64,000 nt of DNA from Streptomyces cinerochromogenes (lineage in GTDB: Bacteria; Actinomycetota; Actinomycetes; Streptomycetales; Streptomycetaceae). Shown piece after piece: positions 43,044 to 51,539 of the stretch; the stretch's first letter is position 1; each line of letters opens with the position of its first letter. Position numbers and translations under genes: made by a program. The DNA lies in contig NZ_BMRM01000002.1 of NCBI RefSeq assembly GCF_014648635.1, positions 248,001-312,000 of the forward strand. Direction: 5' to 3'. The notes under the pieces were generated by a model. The model was not told the origin of the DNA. It ran no database searches and saw nothing but the letters and a program-made list of their open reading frames with translations.

Positions 43044-43934
43044 GTGAAGCTCACCACCGCCCCCTCCGTCGTCGAACCCGCGCGTGACTTCCCGGACCTG
43101 CTGCCGCACGCCCGCCCCGCCGTCCGGCTGCATCCGCGCCGCGGCACACCCGGCCCGTACGACAGTCACATCGGCGGCCCGGTGCTGTGGCCGGCGGCCG
43201 AACCGTGGCCGGAGTGCGCCGACCACAAGGACGTGAACGGCAGGCCGTACACGCTCCCGCTGGTCGCGGTGGCCCAGTTCACCGCGGCCGACTTCCCGGA
43301 GATCCGCTTCCCCGACGGCACGGACCTCCTCCAGCTCCTGTGGTGCCCCGACTGGCACGACCAGCCGCACCCCGAGGGCTGGGGCCAGGCCTGCCGGCTC
43401 TTCTGGCGCCGGGCCGCCGCAGTCACCGGCCCGCTGACCGAGCAGCCGGATCCGGAGGACCACCCGGCGTACGACGAGGGCATGATCCCGCGCGCCTGCG
43501 TCCTGCACCCCGAGCGGGTCACGGACTATCCCGGCGAGGAGGAACTCCCGGACGGACTCGCCGACCGCTTCGAGGCCTGGCTGGCCGGACGCGGCCTGAC
43601 CGACGACCTCACCACCGTCCCCGGCTACAAGCTCGGCGGCTGCATGGACTGGGGCACGACCGGCCTGCCGGCCGCCCTGGAGTGCGGCGAGTGCCGGGCG
43701 CCGCTGGAGCTGTTCCTGCAGTGCGACACCTACGAGTACTACCTCGGCAGCTGGGCCCCCGACGACGCACCGGACCGCTTCCGGCCGCTGGAGGAACGCC
43801 ATCTGCGGACCGGTGACCAGGCCGGCGACGCGTCCCGCGAGCCGGTCGGCATGACCGTCGGCCGCGGCGGCCACGCGGGCCTGTTCGTGTGCTCCGCGGA
43901 CCCCCGCCACCCGGCGTCGTTCTTCACCCAGTGA
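43044..43934 (+). CDS. DUF1963/YwqG-like protein
   Basis: The GTG at 43044 gives 296 residues; GGAGG lies 13 nt upstream. The N-terminal part HARPAVRLHPRRGTPGPYDSHIGGPVLWPAAEPWP is the typical DUF1963 opening, followed by VAQFTAADFPEI and LLQLLWCPDWHD. In the C-terminal part a Cys pair (CGECRAPL) and a later Cys suggest a small zinc site. Function unknown. It lies 19 bp after the Ddn-like gene, probably in the same operon. Confidence 0.82.
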   Translation: MKLTTAPSVVEPARDFPDLLPHARPAVRLHPRRGTPGPYDSHIGGPVLWPAAEPWPECADHKDVNGRPYTLPLVAVAQFTAADFPEIRFPDGTDLLQLLWCPDWHDQPHPEGWGQACRLFWRRAAAVTGPLTEQPDPEDHPAYDEGMIPRACVLHPERVTDYPGEEELPDGLADRFEAWLAGRGLTDDLTTVPGYKLGGCMDWGTTGLPAALECGECRAPLELFLQCDTYEYYLGSWAPDDAPDRFRPLEERHLRTGDQAGDASREPVGMTVGRGGHAGLFVCSADPRHPASFFTQ

Positions 43935-43982
43935 GCGGACCCGGGACGCCGCGGACCGTCCCCGACGGCGCGGGTTCCCCCG

Positions 43983-45446
43983 TCACCCCGGCCACACGAT
44001 CGCCTGCACCTCGCTGTAGGCGTGCAGGGCGTACACGCCGACGTCCCGGCCGACCCCGCTGCTCCTGAACCCTCCGAACGGGGCCTCCATGTTGCGGCCG
44101 ACCGTGTTGACGCCCACGCCCCCGGCCCGCAGCAGCCGGGCCAGGCGGAAGGCGCGGGCCACGTCACCGGACCAGACGTAGTCGACGAGCCCGTAGTCGG
44201 AGTCGTTGGCGAGGGCCACCCCCTCCTCCTCGTCGTCGAAGGGGATCACCACCACCACGGGCCCGAAGATCTCCTCGCGCGCCACCCGCATGCCGTTCGT
44301 GCAGTCGGCGAGCAGGGTGGGCGCGACGAAGAACCCGCGTTCCAGAGGCGGCCGTTCGCCGCCGGCCACGACCACCGCGCCCTCCTTGCGCCCCAGTTCG
44401 ACGTACGACTCGACGCGCGCCCGGTGCTCGGCGGAGATCACCGGCCCCACCACCGTGCCGGGCTCCCGCGGGTCCCCCACCCTCAAGCCGCGGGCGTACC
44501 GGGCGAGTCGGTCGACCAGCCGCTCGTACACCCCCCGCTGGGCCAGCACCCGGGTCGGTGCGGTGCAGATCTGGCCGCTGTAGAAGGAGAAGGTGGTGCC
44601 GATGCCGGCGACGGCCGAGGCGAGGTCGGCGTCGTCCAGGACGAGCGCGGCGCCTTTCCCGCCCAGCTCCATCAGCTGCCGTTTCATGTGCCGGCCGCAC
44701 ACCTCGGCGATGCGCCGTCCGACGGCCGTGGACCCGGTGAAGCTCACCATGTCGACGTCCGCGGAGGCGACCGCGGCCTCGCCCACCGAGACGTCCCGCC
44801 CGGAGACGACGTTCACCACGCCCGGCGGCACCCCGGCCGCCTCCAGCGCCTCGGCCATCCGGTAGACGGAGAGGGGGTCCTGCGGGGCGGGTTTCACCAC
44901 GACCGTGTTGCCCATCGCCAGTGCTGGGGCGATCTTCCCGGCCGGGTTGGCCCACGGGTTGTTGTACGAGGTGACGCAGGTGACGACCCCGACGGGCTGC
45001 CGTACCGCCAGCGCCCCCAGCACGCCGGCCCTCCCCATCGGCCCGGCCTCGGTGATCTGCGGGGCGATCGCCCACTCGGCGCTCTCCACGCGCGCGTACC
45101 GGCGGAAGCGGGCGGCGGCCACCCCCACCTGCATCGCCCGCGCGGTCGCGGTGGTCGCGCCGGTCTCGGCCCGGGCCAGGTCGGCGTACGGCACCAGCCG
45201 GTCCCGGATGATGTCCGCGGCGCGCGCGAGCACCGCGGCCCGTTTCTCCGGCCGGGTCCGCGACCACGCCCCGAACGCCTCCCGGGCCGCCGCGCAGGCC
45301 GCCCGCGCCTGCCGCGGCGAGGCCTCCGGCGCCCAGCCGACGGTCTCCTCGGTGGCCGGGTCGGTCACCGGGTAGTACCCGGCGTCCGGCGCCACCCATT
45401 CCCCGCCGACGAACAGCGGCTGCCCCGCGCCCCCCGCGTCGCTCAC
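43983..45446 (-). CDS. Aldehyde dehydrogenase
   Basis: The GTG at 45446 overlaps the stop of the upstream amidohydrolase gene (GTGA), fixing the start. The 487-residue protein is a full-length NAD(P)-dependent ALDH: PNPWANPAGK-like region, MELGGKGAALVL with catalytic Glu, and YSGQICTAPTRV with the nucleophile Cys. The C-terminal EIFGPVVVVIPF and PFGGFRSSGVG complete it. It should oxidise an aldehyde made by the upstream enzymes. It is the last gene of the operon 48305 to 43983. Confidence 0.93.
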   Translation of the reverse strand: MSDAGGAGQPLFVGGEWVAPDAGYYPVTDPATEETVGWAPEASPRQARAACAAAREAFGAWSRTRPEKRAAVLARAADIIRDRLVPYADLARAETGATTATARAMQVGVAAARFRRYARVESAEWAIAPQITEAGPMGRAGVLGALAVRQPVGVVTCVTSYNNPWANPAGKIAPALAMGNTVVVKPAPQDPLSVYRMAEALEAAGVPPGVVNVVSGRDVSVGEAAVASADVDMVSFTGSTAVGRRIAEVCGRHMKRQLMELGGKGAALVLDDADLASAVAGIGTTFSFYSGQICTAPTRVLAQRGVYERLVDRLARYARGLRVGDPREPGTVVGPVISAEHRARVESYVELGRKEGAVVVAGGERPPLERGFFVAPTLLADCTNGMRVAREEIFGPVVVVIPFDDEEEGVALANDSDYGLVDYVWSGDVARAFRLARLLRAGGVGVNTVGRNMEAPFGGFRSSGVGRDVGVYALHAYSEVQAIVWPG

Positions 45447-47173
45447 CGCGTGCCCACCGTCCGCGTGTCCCGCCCGGACCGCAGGACCCGGCCCGGTACG
45501 GCCCCGGTCACCACGTCGTCGCGGATCGCCTCCACCCCGTTCACCCACACGGCCCGCACCCCGAGCGCCCGGGAGTCCAGCCGGGGGCTGCCCCCCGGCA
45601 GGTCGTGCACCAGCCGGGCCCGGCCGGCGTCGATCCGCTCCGGGTCGAAGAGGACGAGGTCCGCGTGCCAGCCCTCCCTGATCCGGCCCCGCTCGCGCAG
45701 CCCGAAGAGCCGCGCCGGGTCGTCCGTCAGCATCCGCACCGCCCGCTCCAGACCGACCAGCCTCCGCCCGCGCAGGCAGTCCCCCAGGAACCGGGTGGTG
45801 TACGGCGCCCCGCACATCCGGTCCAGGTGGGCGCCCGCGTCCGAGCCGCCGAGCAGGACGTCCTCGTGCTGCCAGGTCTCGGCGCGCAGCGCCCAGGACG
45901 CCGGGTCGTTGTCGGTCGGCATGGGCCACAGGACCGTGCGCAGGTCGTCGTGGGCGCAGATCTCCACCAGGCAGCCGAAGGGGTCCTGGCCCCGCTCGGC
46001 GGCGATGTCCCGCACCACGCGGCCGGTGAGCCCGCGGTTGGCCTCGCTGTAGGTGTCCCCGACGACGTACCGCCCGAAGTCCGTGAGCCGCCGGAACACC
46101 CCGGCCTCCTTGGAGCGGGCCCGCCGCAGCATCTCCTCCCGGACGGCGGGGTCCCGCAGCCGGGCGATCCGCTCGGGCACGGGCAGCCCCAGGATCTCCC
46201 CCCAGCCGGGGATGAGGTTGAGGGCGCAGAAGGTCCCCAGGGACATGTTCATCGGGGTGAGGATCGGCATGGTGAGCGCCACGACCCGTCCCCCGGCCTT
46301 CCGGGCCCGCTCGCTCGCGCTGAGCTGCCGCGGCACCCGTTCCGGTACGGCGGCGTCGATGGTGAGCACGTTCCAGTTCAGCGGCCGGCCGGCGACGGCG
46401 CTCATCTCCACGAGGAGATCGATCTCGTCGTCGCTGAACTGGTCGAGGCAGCCGGCGACGATGGCCTCGATCTGCGTGCCCTCGTGCTCGCCGACGGCCT
46501 TCGACAGCGCCAGCAGCTCCGCCGGTGCCGCGTGCCGGGAGGCGACCGGCTGCCCGTCGCCGTCGGAGTGCGTACCGGACTGCGTGGTGGACAGCCCCCA
46601 GGCCCCCGCGTCCATGGCCTCGTGCAGCAGCCGCAGCATGGCGTCCAGCTGGTCGCCGCGCGGCCGGCCCCCGACGGCGTCCGGGCCCATGACGTACCGC
46701 CGCAGCGCGCAGTGCCCCACCATGAACCCGGCGTTGACGGCGATCCGCCCCTCCAGGGCGTCGAGGTACTCACCGAAGGAGTGCCAGCTCCAGGGCGCCC
46801 CCTCCTCCAGGGCGACCAGGGACATCCCCTCCACCTTGGACATCATCCGCCGGGTGTAGTCGGCGTCCCCGGGGCGGGCGGGGTTGAGCGGGGCGAGGGT
46901 GAACCCGCAGTTGCCGGCGGCGACGGTGGTCACGCCGTGGTTGAGGGAGGGGGTGGCGTACGGGTCCCAGAAGAGCTGGGCGTCGTAGTGGGTGTGGGGG
47001 TCGACGAAGCCGGGGGTGAGGACGAGGCCGTGCGCGTCCTCGCTGCGGCGGGCCGCCTCGGTGACGGTGCCGACGGCGGCGATCCGGCCGTCCCGGATGC
47101 CGACGTCGGCGGTGACGGCGGGCCGACCGGTGCCGTCCACGACGGTGGCGCCCCTGATCAGGTGGTCCAGCAT
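45443..47173 (-). CDS. Amidohydrolase, D-aminoacylase/DAN-like
   Basis: The 576-residue protein has the amidohydrolase barrel: GFVDPHTHYDAQLFWDP (metal-binding HxH), NHGVTTVAAGNCGF, and MVGHCALRR. Also seen are GSDAGAHLDRM near the C-terminal metal site (Asp) and the small beta domain at both ends. It resembles N-acyl-D-amino-acid deacylases, but the substrate in this catabolic context is unknown. It starts 13 bp after the LLM gene and overlaps the ALDH gene, so the three are one operon. Confidence 0.88.
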   Translation of the reverse strand: MLDHLIRGATVVDGTGRPAVTADVGIRDGRIAAVGTVTEAARRSEDAHGLVLTPGFVDPHTHYDAQLFWDPYATPSLNHGVTTVAAGNCGFTLAPLNPARPGDADYTRRMMSKVEGMSLVALEEGAPWSWHSFGEYLDALEGRIAVNAGFMVGHCALRRYVMGPDAVGGRPRGDQLDAMLRLLHEAMDAGAWGLSTTQSGTHSDGDGQPVASRHAAPAELLALSKAVGEHEGTQIEAIVAGCLDQFSDDEIDLLVEMSAVAGRPLNWNVLTIDAAVPERVPRQLSASERARKAGGRVVALTMPILTPMNMSLGTFCALNLIPGWGEILGLPVPERIARLRDPAVREEMLRRARSKEAGVFRRLTDFGRYVVGDTYSEANRGLTGRVVRDIAAERGQDPFGCLVEICAHDDLRTVLWPMPTDNDPASWALRAETWQHEDVLLGGSDAGAHLDRMCGAPYTTRFLGDCLRGRRLVGLERAVRMLTDDPARLFGLRERGRIREGWHADLVLFDPERIDAGRARLVHDLPGGSPRLDSRALGVRAVWVNGVEAIRDDVVTGAVPGRVLRSGRDTRTVGTR

Positions 47174-47186
47174 GCCCGGGCCCCCC

Positions 47187-48305
47187 TCACACAGCCTGGC
47201 GGAACCGCGTGGTCCGGTGCACCGGATCCGTGTCGATCTTCGGGATCACGTGCTCCCCGATGAGCCGGATCGTCTGCAGCGTCTCCTCCTTCGGCACCCC
47301 CACCGGCAGCCCGAAGCTCAGCTGGTCCGCCCCCGCCTGCTCCCAGCGCTTGCACTGGCGCAGCACCTCGTCCGGGTCGCCGCAGATCAGCAGCTCCTCC
47401 TCGATCAGCAGCTCCACGAACTCCGGGGTGTACGGGGGCAGCGTCTCCGGCCACACCGGGAACCCCTCCGGCCGCGGGAAGGTGTCGTGGTAGCGGAAGA
47501 CCAGCGAGGGCAGGTAGTGCAGCCCGCCGTTCACCGCGATCTCGACGGCCTCGGCGTGGGTGGGCGCGCAGATCGCGGTGGTCGTGACCATCACGTTGTC
47601 GTTGACGAAGTCCCCGACCGGCTCGGCGTCGACGACCGCCGTCTTGTACTGCTCCAGCACCCACTCCATGTCGGAGACCTTCTGGATGCTGAAGCCGAGC
47701 ACCCCGAGCCCCTTCCTCGCGGCCATGGCGTACGACGGCGGGGACCCGGCCGCGTACCACATCGCCGGGTGGGACTTCCCGTACGGCTTCGGCAGGACCT
47801 TCCGGGGCGGCAGCTGCCAGTGCTTGCCCTGGAAGCCGGCGTACTCGTCCTGGAGCCACATCTTCGGGAACTCGGCGATGGTCTCCTCCCAGATCTCCTT
47901 GGTGTGGTTCATGTCGGTCACACCCGGTATGAACCCGAGGATCTCGTGGCTGCCCGCCCCCCGGCCGCTGCCGAACTCGAAGCGGCCCTCGCTGAGGTGG
48001 TCGAGCATGGCGACCTTCTCGGCCACCTTCACCGGGTGGTTGACCTGGGCCAGCGGGTTGAAGATCCCGGAGCCCAGGTGGATCCGCTCGGTCGCGTGGG
48101 CGAGGTAGCCGAGGAAGACGTCGTTGGCGGACAGGTGCGAGTACTCCTCCAGGAAGTGGTGCTCGGAGGCCCAGGCGTACTTGAAGCCGGACCTGTCCGC
48201 CTGGATGACGTACTCGGTCTCCTCCATCAGCGCCTTGTGCTCGGCCAGCGGGTCGGTCTCGGCACGCTTGCCGACGTATCCCTGTACGAAGAGCCCGAAT
48301 TCCAC
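47187..48305 (-). CDS. LLM-class flavin-dependent oxidoreductase
   Basis: The GTG at 48305 begins [14 protein letters not shown]; this first strand fits LLM enzymes. The 372-residue protein carries [35 protein letters not shown] and [15 protein letters not shown], which together form the flavin-binding barrel. It may be an FMNH2- or F420-dependent oxygenase or reductase. It heads the three-gene operon (LLM, amidohydrolase, ALDH) and has an operator-like repeat 31 bp upstream at 48336. Confidence 0.9.
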   Translation of the reverse strand: MEFGLFVQGYVGKRAETDPLAEHKALMEETEYVIQADRSGFKYAWASEHHFLEEYSHLSANDVFLGYLAHATERIHLGSGIFNPLAQVNHPVKVAEKVAMLDHLSEGRFEFGSGRGAGSHEILGFIPGVTDMNHTKEIWEETIAEFPKMWLQDEYAGFQGKHWQLPPRKVLPKPYGKSHPAMWYAAGSPPSYAMAARKGLGVLGFSIQKVSDMEWVLEQYKTAVVDAEPVGDFVNDNVMVTTTAICAPTHAEAVEIAVNGGLHYLPSLVFRYHDTFPRPEGFPVWPETLPPYTPEFVELLIEEELLICGDPDEVLRQCKRWEQAGADQLSFGLPVGVPKEETLQTIRLIGEHVIPKIDTDPVHRTTRFRQAV

Positions 48306-48335
48306 GGCGGTTCACCGTCCCCGGTCCCGAAGTTT

Positions 48336-48350
48336 CTGACGACCCGTCAG
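48336..48350. promoter_or_regulatory. Operator-like inverted repeat CTGACG-ACC-CGTCAG
   Basis: Perfect 6-bp arms, 3-bp spacer, 31 bp upstream of the LLM start and within the 97-bp gap to the upstream SDR gene. It is identical, spacer included, to the site at 51352. Confidence 0.75.
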
Positions 48351-48402
48351 TTTTCGACGACTCTCGCACCAGCCGCACGGAGGGTCAAGAGCTGACACCC
48401 CA

Positions 48403-49173
48403 TCAGATGACGCTGATCCCGGCCAGCCACCCGCCGTCGATGACGAACGGCTGCCCGGTGATGTACGACGAGTCGTCGCACGTCAGGAACAGCGCCAGCC
48501 GCGCCACCTCCTCCGGCCTCCCGATCCGCCCCAGCGGCACCAGCCCCCGGTACAGCTCGTCCAGAGCGCGGCTCGTCTCCTCCGGGTCGGCGTCCGGGTC
48601 CAGCCGGGCCGGGTTCGACATCGCGGTGTCGACGGCGCCCGGGCAGACGGCGTTGACCCGGATCCGCCGGCCCGCGAGCTCCAGTGCGGCCACCCGGGTC
48701 AGCCCCAGCACCGCGTGCTTGGTGGCCGCGTACGTACCCACGGCCGCCATGCCGGTCAGCGCGGTGTAGGAGGCGGTGTTGACGATCGTGCCCCCGTCGG
48801 CCATCTCCGGGGCCACCGCCTTCATCCCCAGGAAGCAGCCGACCTGGTTCACCTGCACCACCTGCATGAACTCGTCCAGCGGGGTGTCCACGAGCGCGTT
48901 GAACCGCAGGATGCCCGCGTTGTTGACCAGCCCGTCGATGCGCCCGTACGCCCGCTTGACGGCGGCCACGGCCTCGCCCCAGCCGTCCTCGGACCCCACG
49001 TCGAGGTGGACGTACAGCGCCCCGATCTCCTCGGCGAGCGCCTTGCCCTGGTCGTCCAGCACGTCCGCCACGGCCACCCGCGCGCCCTCCGCCCGGAACA
49101 GCCGCGCCTCCTGCTCGCCCTGTCCGCGCGCCGCGCCGGTGACGATCACGACGCGTCCGTCCAGCTTGCCCAT
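48403..49173 (-). CDS. Short-chain dehydrogenase/reductase (SDR)
   Basis: The ATG at 49173 follows GAGGAGTACGGC. The 256-residue protein is a classical [16 protein letters not shown] (TGxxxGxG), [16 protein letters not shown] with catalytic Ser, and TYAATKHAV (YxxxK). The C-terminal is GQPFVIDGG. It is probably an NAD-dependent alcohol dehydrogenase of the pathway. It is the last gene of the operon 51330 to 48403 with the upstream LLM gene 10 bp away. Confidence 0.92.
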   Translation of the reverse strand: MGKLDGRVVIVTGAARGQGEQEARLFRAEGARVAVADVLDDQGKALAEEIGALYVHLDVGSEDGWGEAVAAVKRAYGRIDGLVNNAGILRFNALVDTPLDEFMQVVQVNQVGCFLGMKAVAPEMADGGTIVNTASYTALTGMAAVGTYAATKHAVLGLTRVAALELAGRRIRVNAVCPGAVDTAMSNPARLDPDADPEETSRALDELYRGLVPLGRIGRPEEVARLALFLTCDDSSYITGQPFVIDGGWLAGISVI

Positions 49174-49183
49174 GCCGTACTCC

Positions 49184-50107
49184 TCAGAGGTCAGGGGCCA
49201 CTTCGGCTCCGAAGGCCGCCATCTGGTCGGTGAGTTCGGTACGGCCGCGGCTGCGGAACCGCACCTGGATCTGGTCCACACCCATCGCGCGGTACGCGCG
49301 CAGGGACTCGGCGAGCACCCGCGGGGGCCCGCTGACCGTGCGCCGCCCGACGTCCCAGCCGGGCCGGCCGACGTACAGGGGCTCGGTGATCGCGCCGATG
49401 GTGCAGGGCGCCTCGACGCCCGCCTCCTCCCGCAGCGCCCTCAGCCGGGCGACGACGGCCGGCAGCCGCTCCCGCGGGTCCCCCTGCGGCAGCCAGCCGT
49501 CGCCCTTCAGCGCGGCCCGGCGGACGGCGGCGGGCGAGGAGCCGCCGACCCAGAGGGGGACGTACGGCTGGGCGGGGCGCGGTCGTTGCCCCAGTCCCGC
49601 GAAGTCGTAGCGCTTCCCGTGGTGTTCGGGGAACTCGTCGGGCCCGAGGGCGGCCCGCAGGGCGTCGATGCACTCGTCCAGCACGGCCCCGCGCCGCTCG
49701 AAGTCGGCGCCGAGCGCCTCGAACTCCTCCCGCACGTGCCCGGCCCCCACCCCCAGGACGAGCCGCCCGCCGGAGAGGTGGTCGAGGGTGGCGTACTGCT
49801 TGGCGGTGAGCAGCGGATGCCGCAGCCCCACCACCGCCACATGACTGAGCAGCCGTACCCGCGCGGTGACGGCGGCGAGGTGGGCGAGAGTGGCCACGGG
49901 GTCGTACCAGACGGTGCTCATGGCCGGGGCGAGGCGGCGCGGTATGCCCACGTGGTCGCAGCAGGCGACGTACGCGAACCCCGCCGCGTCGGCCGCGCGC
50001 GCCACGGCGACCAGGTCCTTTGGCCCGGCCTCGGTCTCCCAGGGCTCGGTGTAGAGGGTGCTCTGCGACTGGACGGGCAGCTGGATGCCGTACGCGAGGG
50101 CGCTCAC
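49184..50107 (-). CDS. LLM-class F420-dependent oxidoreductase (TIGR03619-like)
   Basis: The GTG at 50107 overlaps the stop of the amidohydrolase gene (GTGA). The 307-residue protein shows AYVACCDHVGIPRR, VRLLSHVAVVGLRHPLLTAK and LVLGVGAGHVREEFEAL (LLM flavin-site residues). This short LLM type typically uses F420 in actinobacteria, consistent with FO synthesis nearby. The substrate is unknown. Co-transcribed with the upstream amidohydrolase and downstream SDR. Confidence 0.88.
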   Translation of the reverse strand: MSALAYGIQLPVQSQSTLYTEPWETEAGPKDLVAVARAADAAGFAYVACCDHVGIPRRLAPAMSTVWYDPVATLAHLAAVTARVRLLSHVAVVGLRHPLLTAKQYATLDHLSGGRLVLGVGAGHVREEFEALGADFERRGAVLDECIDALRAALGPDEFPEHHGKRYDFAGLGQRPRPAQPYVPLWVGGSSPAAVRRAALKGDGWLPQGDPRERLPAVVARLRALREEAGVEAPCTIGAITEPLYVGRPGWDVGRRTVSGPPRVLAESLRAYRAMGVDQIQVRFRSRGRTELTDQMAAFGAEVAPDL

Positions 50108-51330
50108 GCCCGCCACAGCCCCTCCGGGGTGAGCCCGAGCAGCTCGATGGCGTTGCCCCTGACGATCCGGGTCACGGTCTCCGGGTCCAGGTGCCCCATC
50201 TGGGCCTCGCCGACCTCGCGGGACGTGGGCCAGGTGGAGTCGGAGTGCGGGTAGTCGGTCTCGTACAGGACGTTGCCGACGCCGATGGCGTCGAGGTTCC
50301 TGAGCCCGAAGGCGTCGTCGAAGAAGCAGCCGTAGACGTGCTCGGCGAACAGCTCGGACGGCGGCCGGGTGACCTTGCCGGCGACCCCGCCCCACCCCCG
50401 GTTCTCCTCCCACACCACGTCGGCGCGTTCGAGGATGTACGGAATCCAGCCGATCTGCCCCTCGGCGTACATGACCTTCAGGTTCGGGAAACGCTCGAAC
50501 TTGCCGCTCATCAGCCAGTCGACCATCGAGAAGCAGCAGTTGGCGAAGGTGATCGTGGAGCCGACGGCGGGCGGGGCGTCGGCGGAGGTGGAGGGCATCC
50601 GGCTGGACGACCCGATGTGCATGGCGATGACGGTGCCGGTCTCGTCGCAGGCGGCGAGGAACGGATCCCAGTCGTCGGTGTGGACGGACGGCAGACCGAG
50701 ATGCGGCGGGATCTCGGAGAAGGCGACGGCCCGGACGCCGCGTTCGGCGTTACGCCGCACCTCCCGGGCGGCCAGGCGGGCGTCCCAGAGGGGTATGAGG
50801 GTCAGCGGTACGAGCCTCCCCCGCGCCTGGTCCCCGCACCACTCCTCCACCATCCAGTCGTTGTAGGCGCGGACGCAGAGCAGGGCGAGTTCCTTGTCGG
50901 CGGCCTCGGTGAACGTCTGCCCGCAGAAGCGGGGGAAGGTCGGGAAGCACAGCGCCGACTGCACGTGGTTGACGTCCATGTCGGCGAGGCGGGCGGGCAC
51001 GTCGTAGGACCCGGCCCGCATCTGCTCGTACGTGATGACTTCCAGCCGGACCTCGTCCCGGGCACAGCCCACGGCGGTGTCGAGACGCGTGAGCGGCCGG
51101 CGCAGGTCCTCGTACACCCACCAGTCGCCGACGGGCCCCTCGTCGGAGCCCGGGGTGCCCATGACGGGCTTGAAGCGGCCGCCCAGGAAGGTCATCTCCT
51201 TGAGCGGCGCCCGCACGATCCGGGGCCCGGCGTCCCGGTACTTCCCCGGCAGCCGGTCCTGCCAGACCCCGGCGGGCTCAACGGTGTGGTCGTCGACGGA
51301 GATGATCAGCGGGAACTGTGTGGTCTCCAT
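50104..51330 (-). CDS. Amidohydrolase family 2 protein
   Basis: The ATG at 51330 is preceded by GAGGCGT. The 408-residue protein starts IISVDDHTVEP (metal-binding region of amidohydrolase 2, DxHxxE-like), then has MDVNHVQSALCFPTFPRFCGQ, VIAMHIGSSSRMPS and the Asp site YETDYPHSDSTWP. Relatives are decarboxylases or hydrolases in aromatic and cyclic-compound degradation. It heads the operon with LLM and SDR, behind the operator at 51352. Confidence 0.88.
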   Translation of the reverse strand: METTQFPLIISVDDHTVEPAGVWQDRLPGKYRDAGPRIVRAPLKEMTFLGGRFKPVMGTPGSDEGPVGDWWVYEDLRRPLTRLDTAVGCARDEVRLEVITYEQMRAGSYDVPARLADMDVNHVQSALCFPTFPRFCGQTFTEAADKELALLCVRAYNDWMVEEWCGDQARGRLVPLTLIPLWDARLAAREVRRNAERGVRAVAFSEIPPHLGLPSVHTDDWDPFLAACDETGTVIAMHIGSSSRMPSTSADAPPAVGSTITFANCCFSMVDWLMSGKFERFPNLKVMYAEGQIGWIPYILERADVVWEENRGWGGVAGKVTRPPSELFAEHVYGCFFDDAFGLRNLDAIGVGNVLYETDYPHSDSTWPTSREVGEAQMGHLDPETVTRIVRGNAIELLGLTPEGLWRA

Positions 51331-51351
51331 ACGCCTCACGGTAGCGCCGAT

Positions 51352-51366
51352 CTGACGACCCGTCAG
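51352..51366. promoter_or_regulatory. Operator-like inverted repeat CTGACG-ACC-CGTCAG in shared amidohydrolase/afsR promoter
   Basis: Perfect arms with 3-bp spacer, 22 bp upstream of the amidohydrolase start and 174 bp from the afsR start in the opposite direction. Identical to 48336, spacer included. Confidence 0.75.
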
Positions 51367-51539
51367 CTCCACTGTTCCGGCGACCGGCATGCGAAGAGGA
51401 TGTGAGGACCTTGTGGATCGGCGTGCGAACCCCGCCGATCGGCCATGATCAGCTGTGATCGGCGTCTCCCCCGGCTGACGCAACCGCCTCGAACAAGGCA
51501 AACTGACGGGGTTGTTCGTGATGCCGAGGGGGCGAACGC

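Noticed and set aside
45605..47263. Plus-strand open frame opposite the amidohydrolase gene
   Set aside because: Composition is that of an antisense shadow; the minus-strand amidohydrolase is full length with catalytic motifs.
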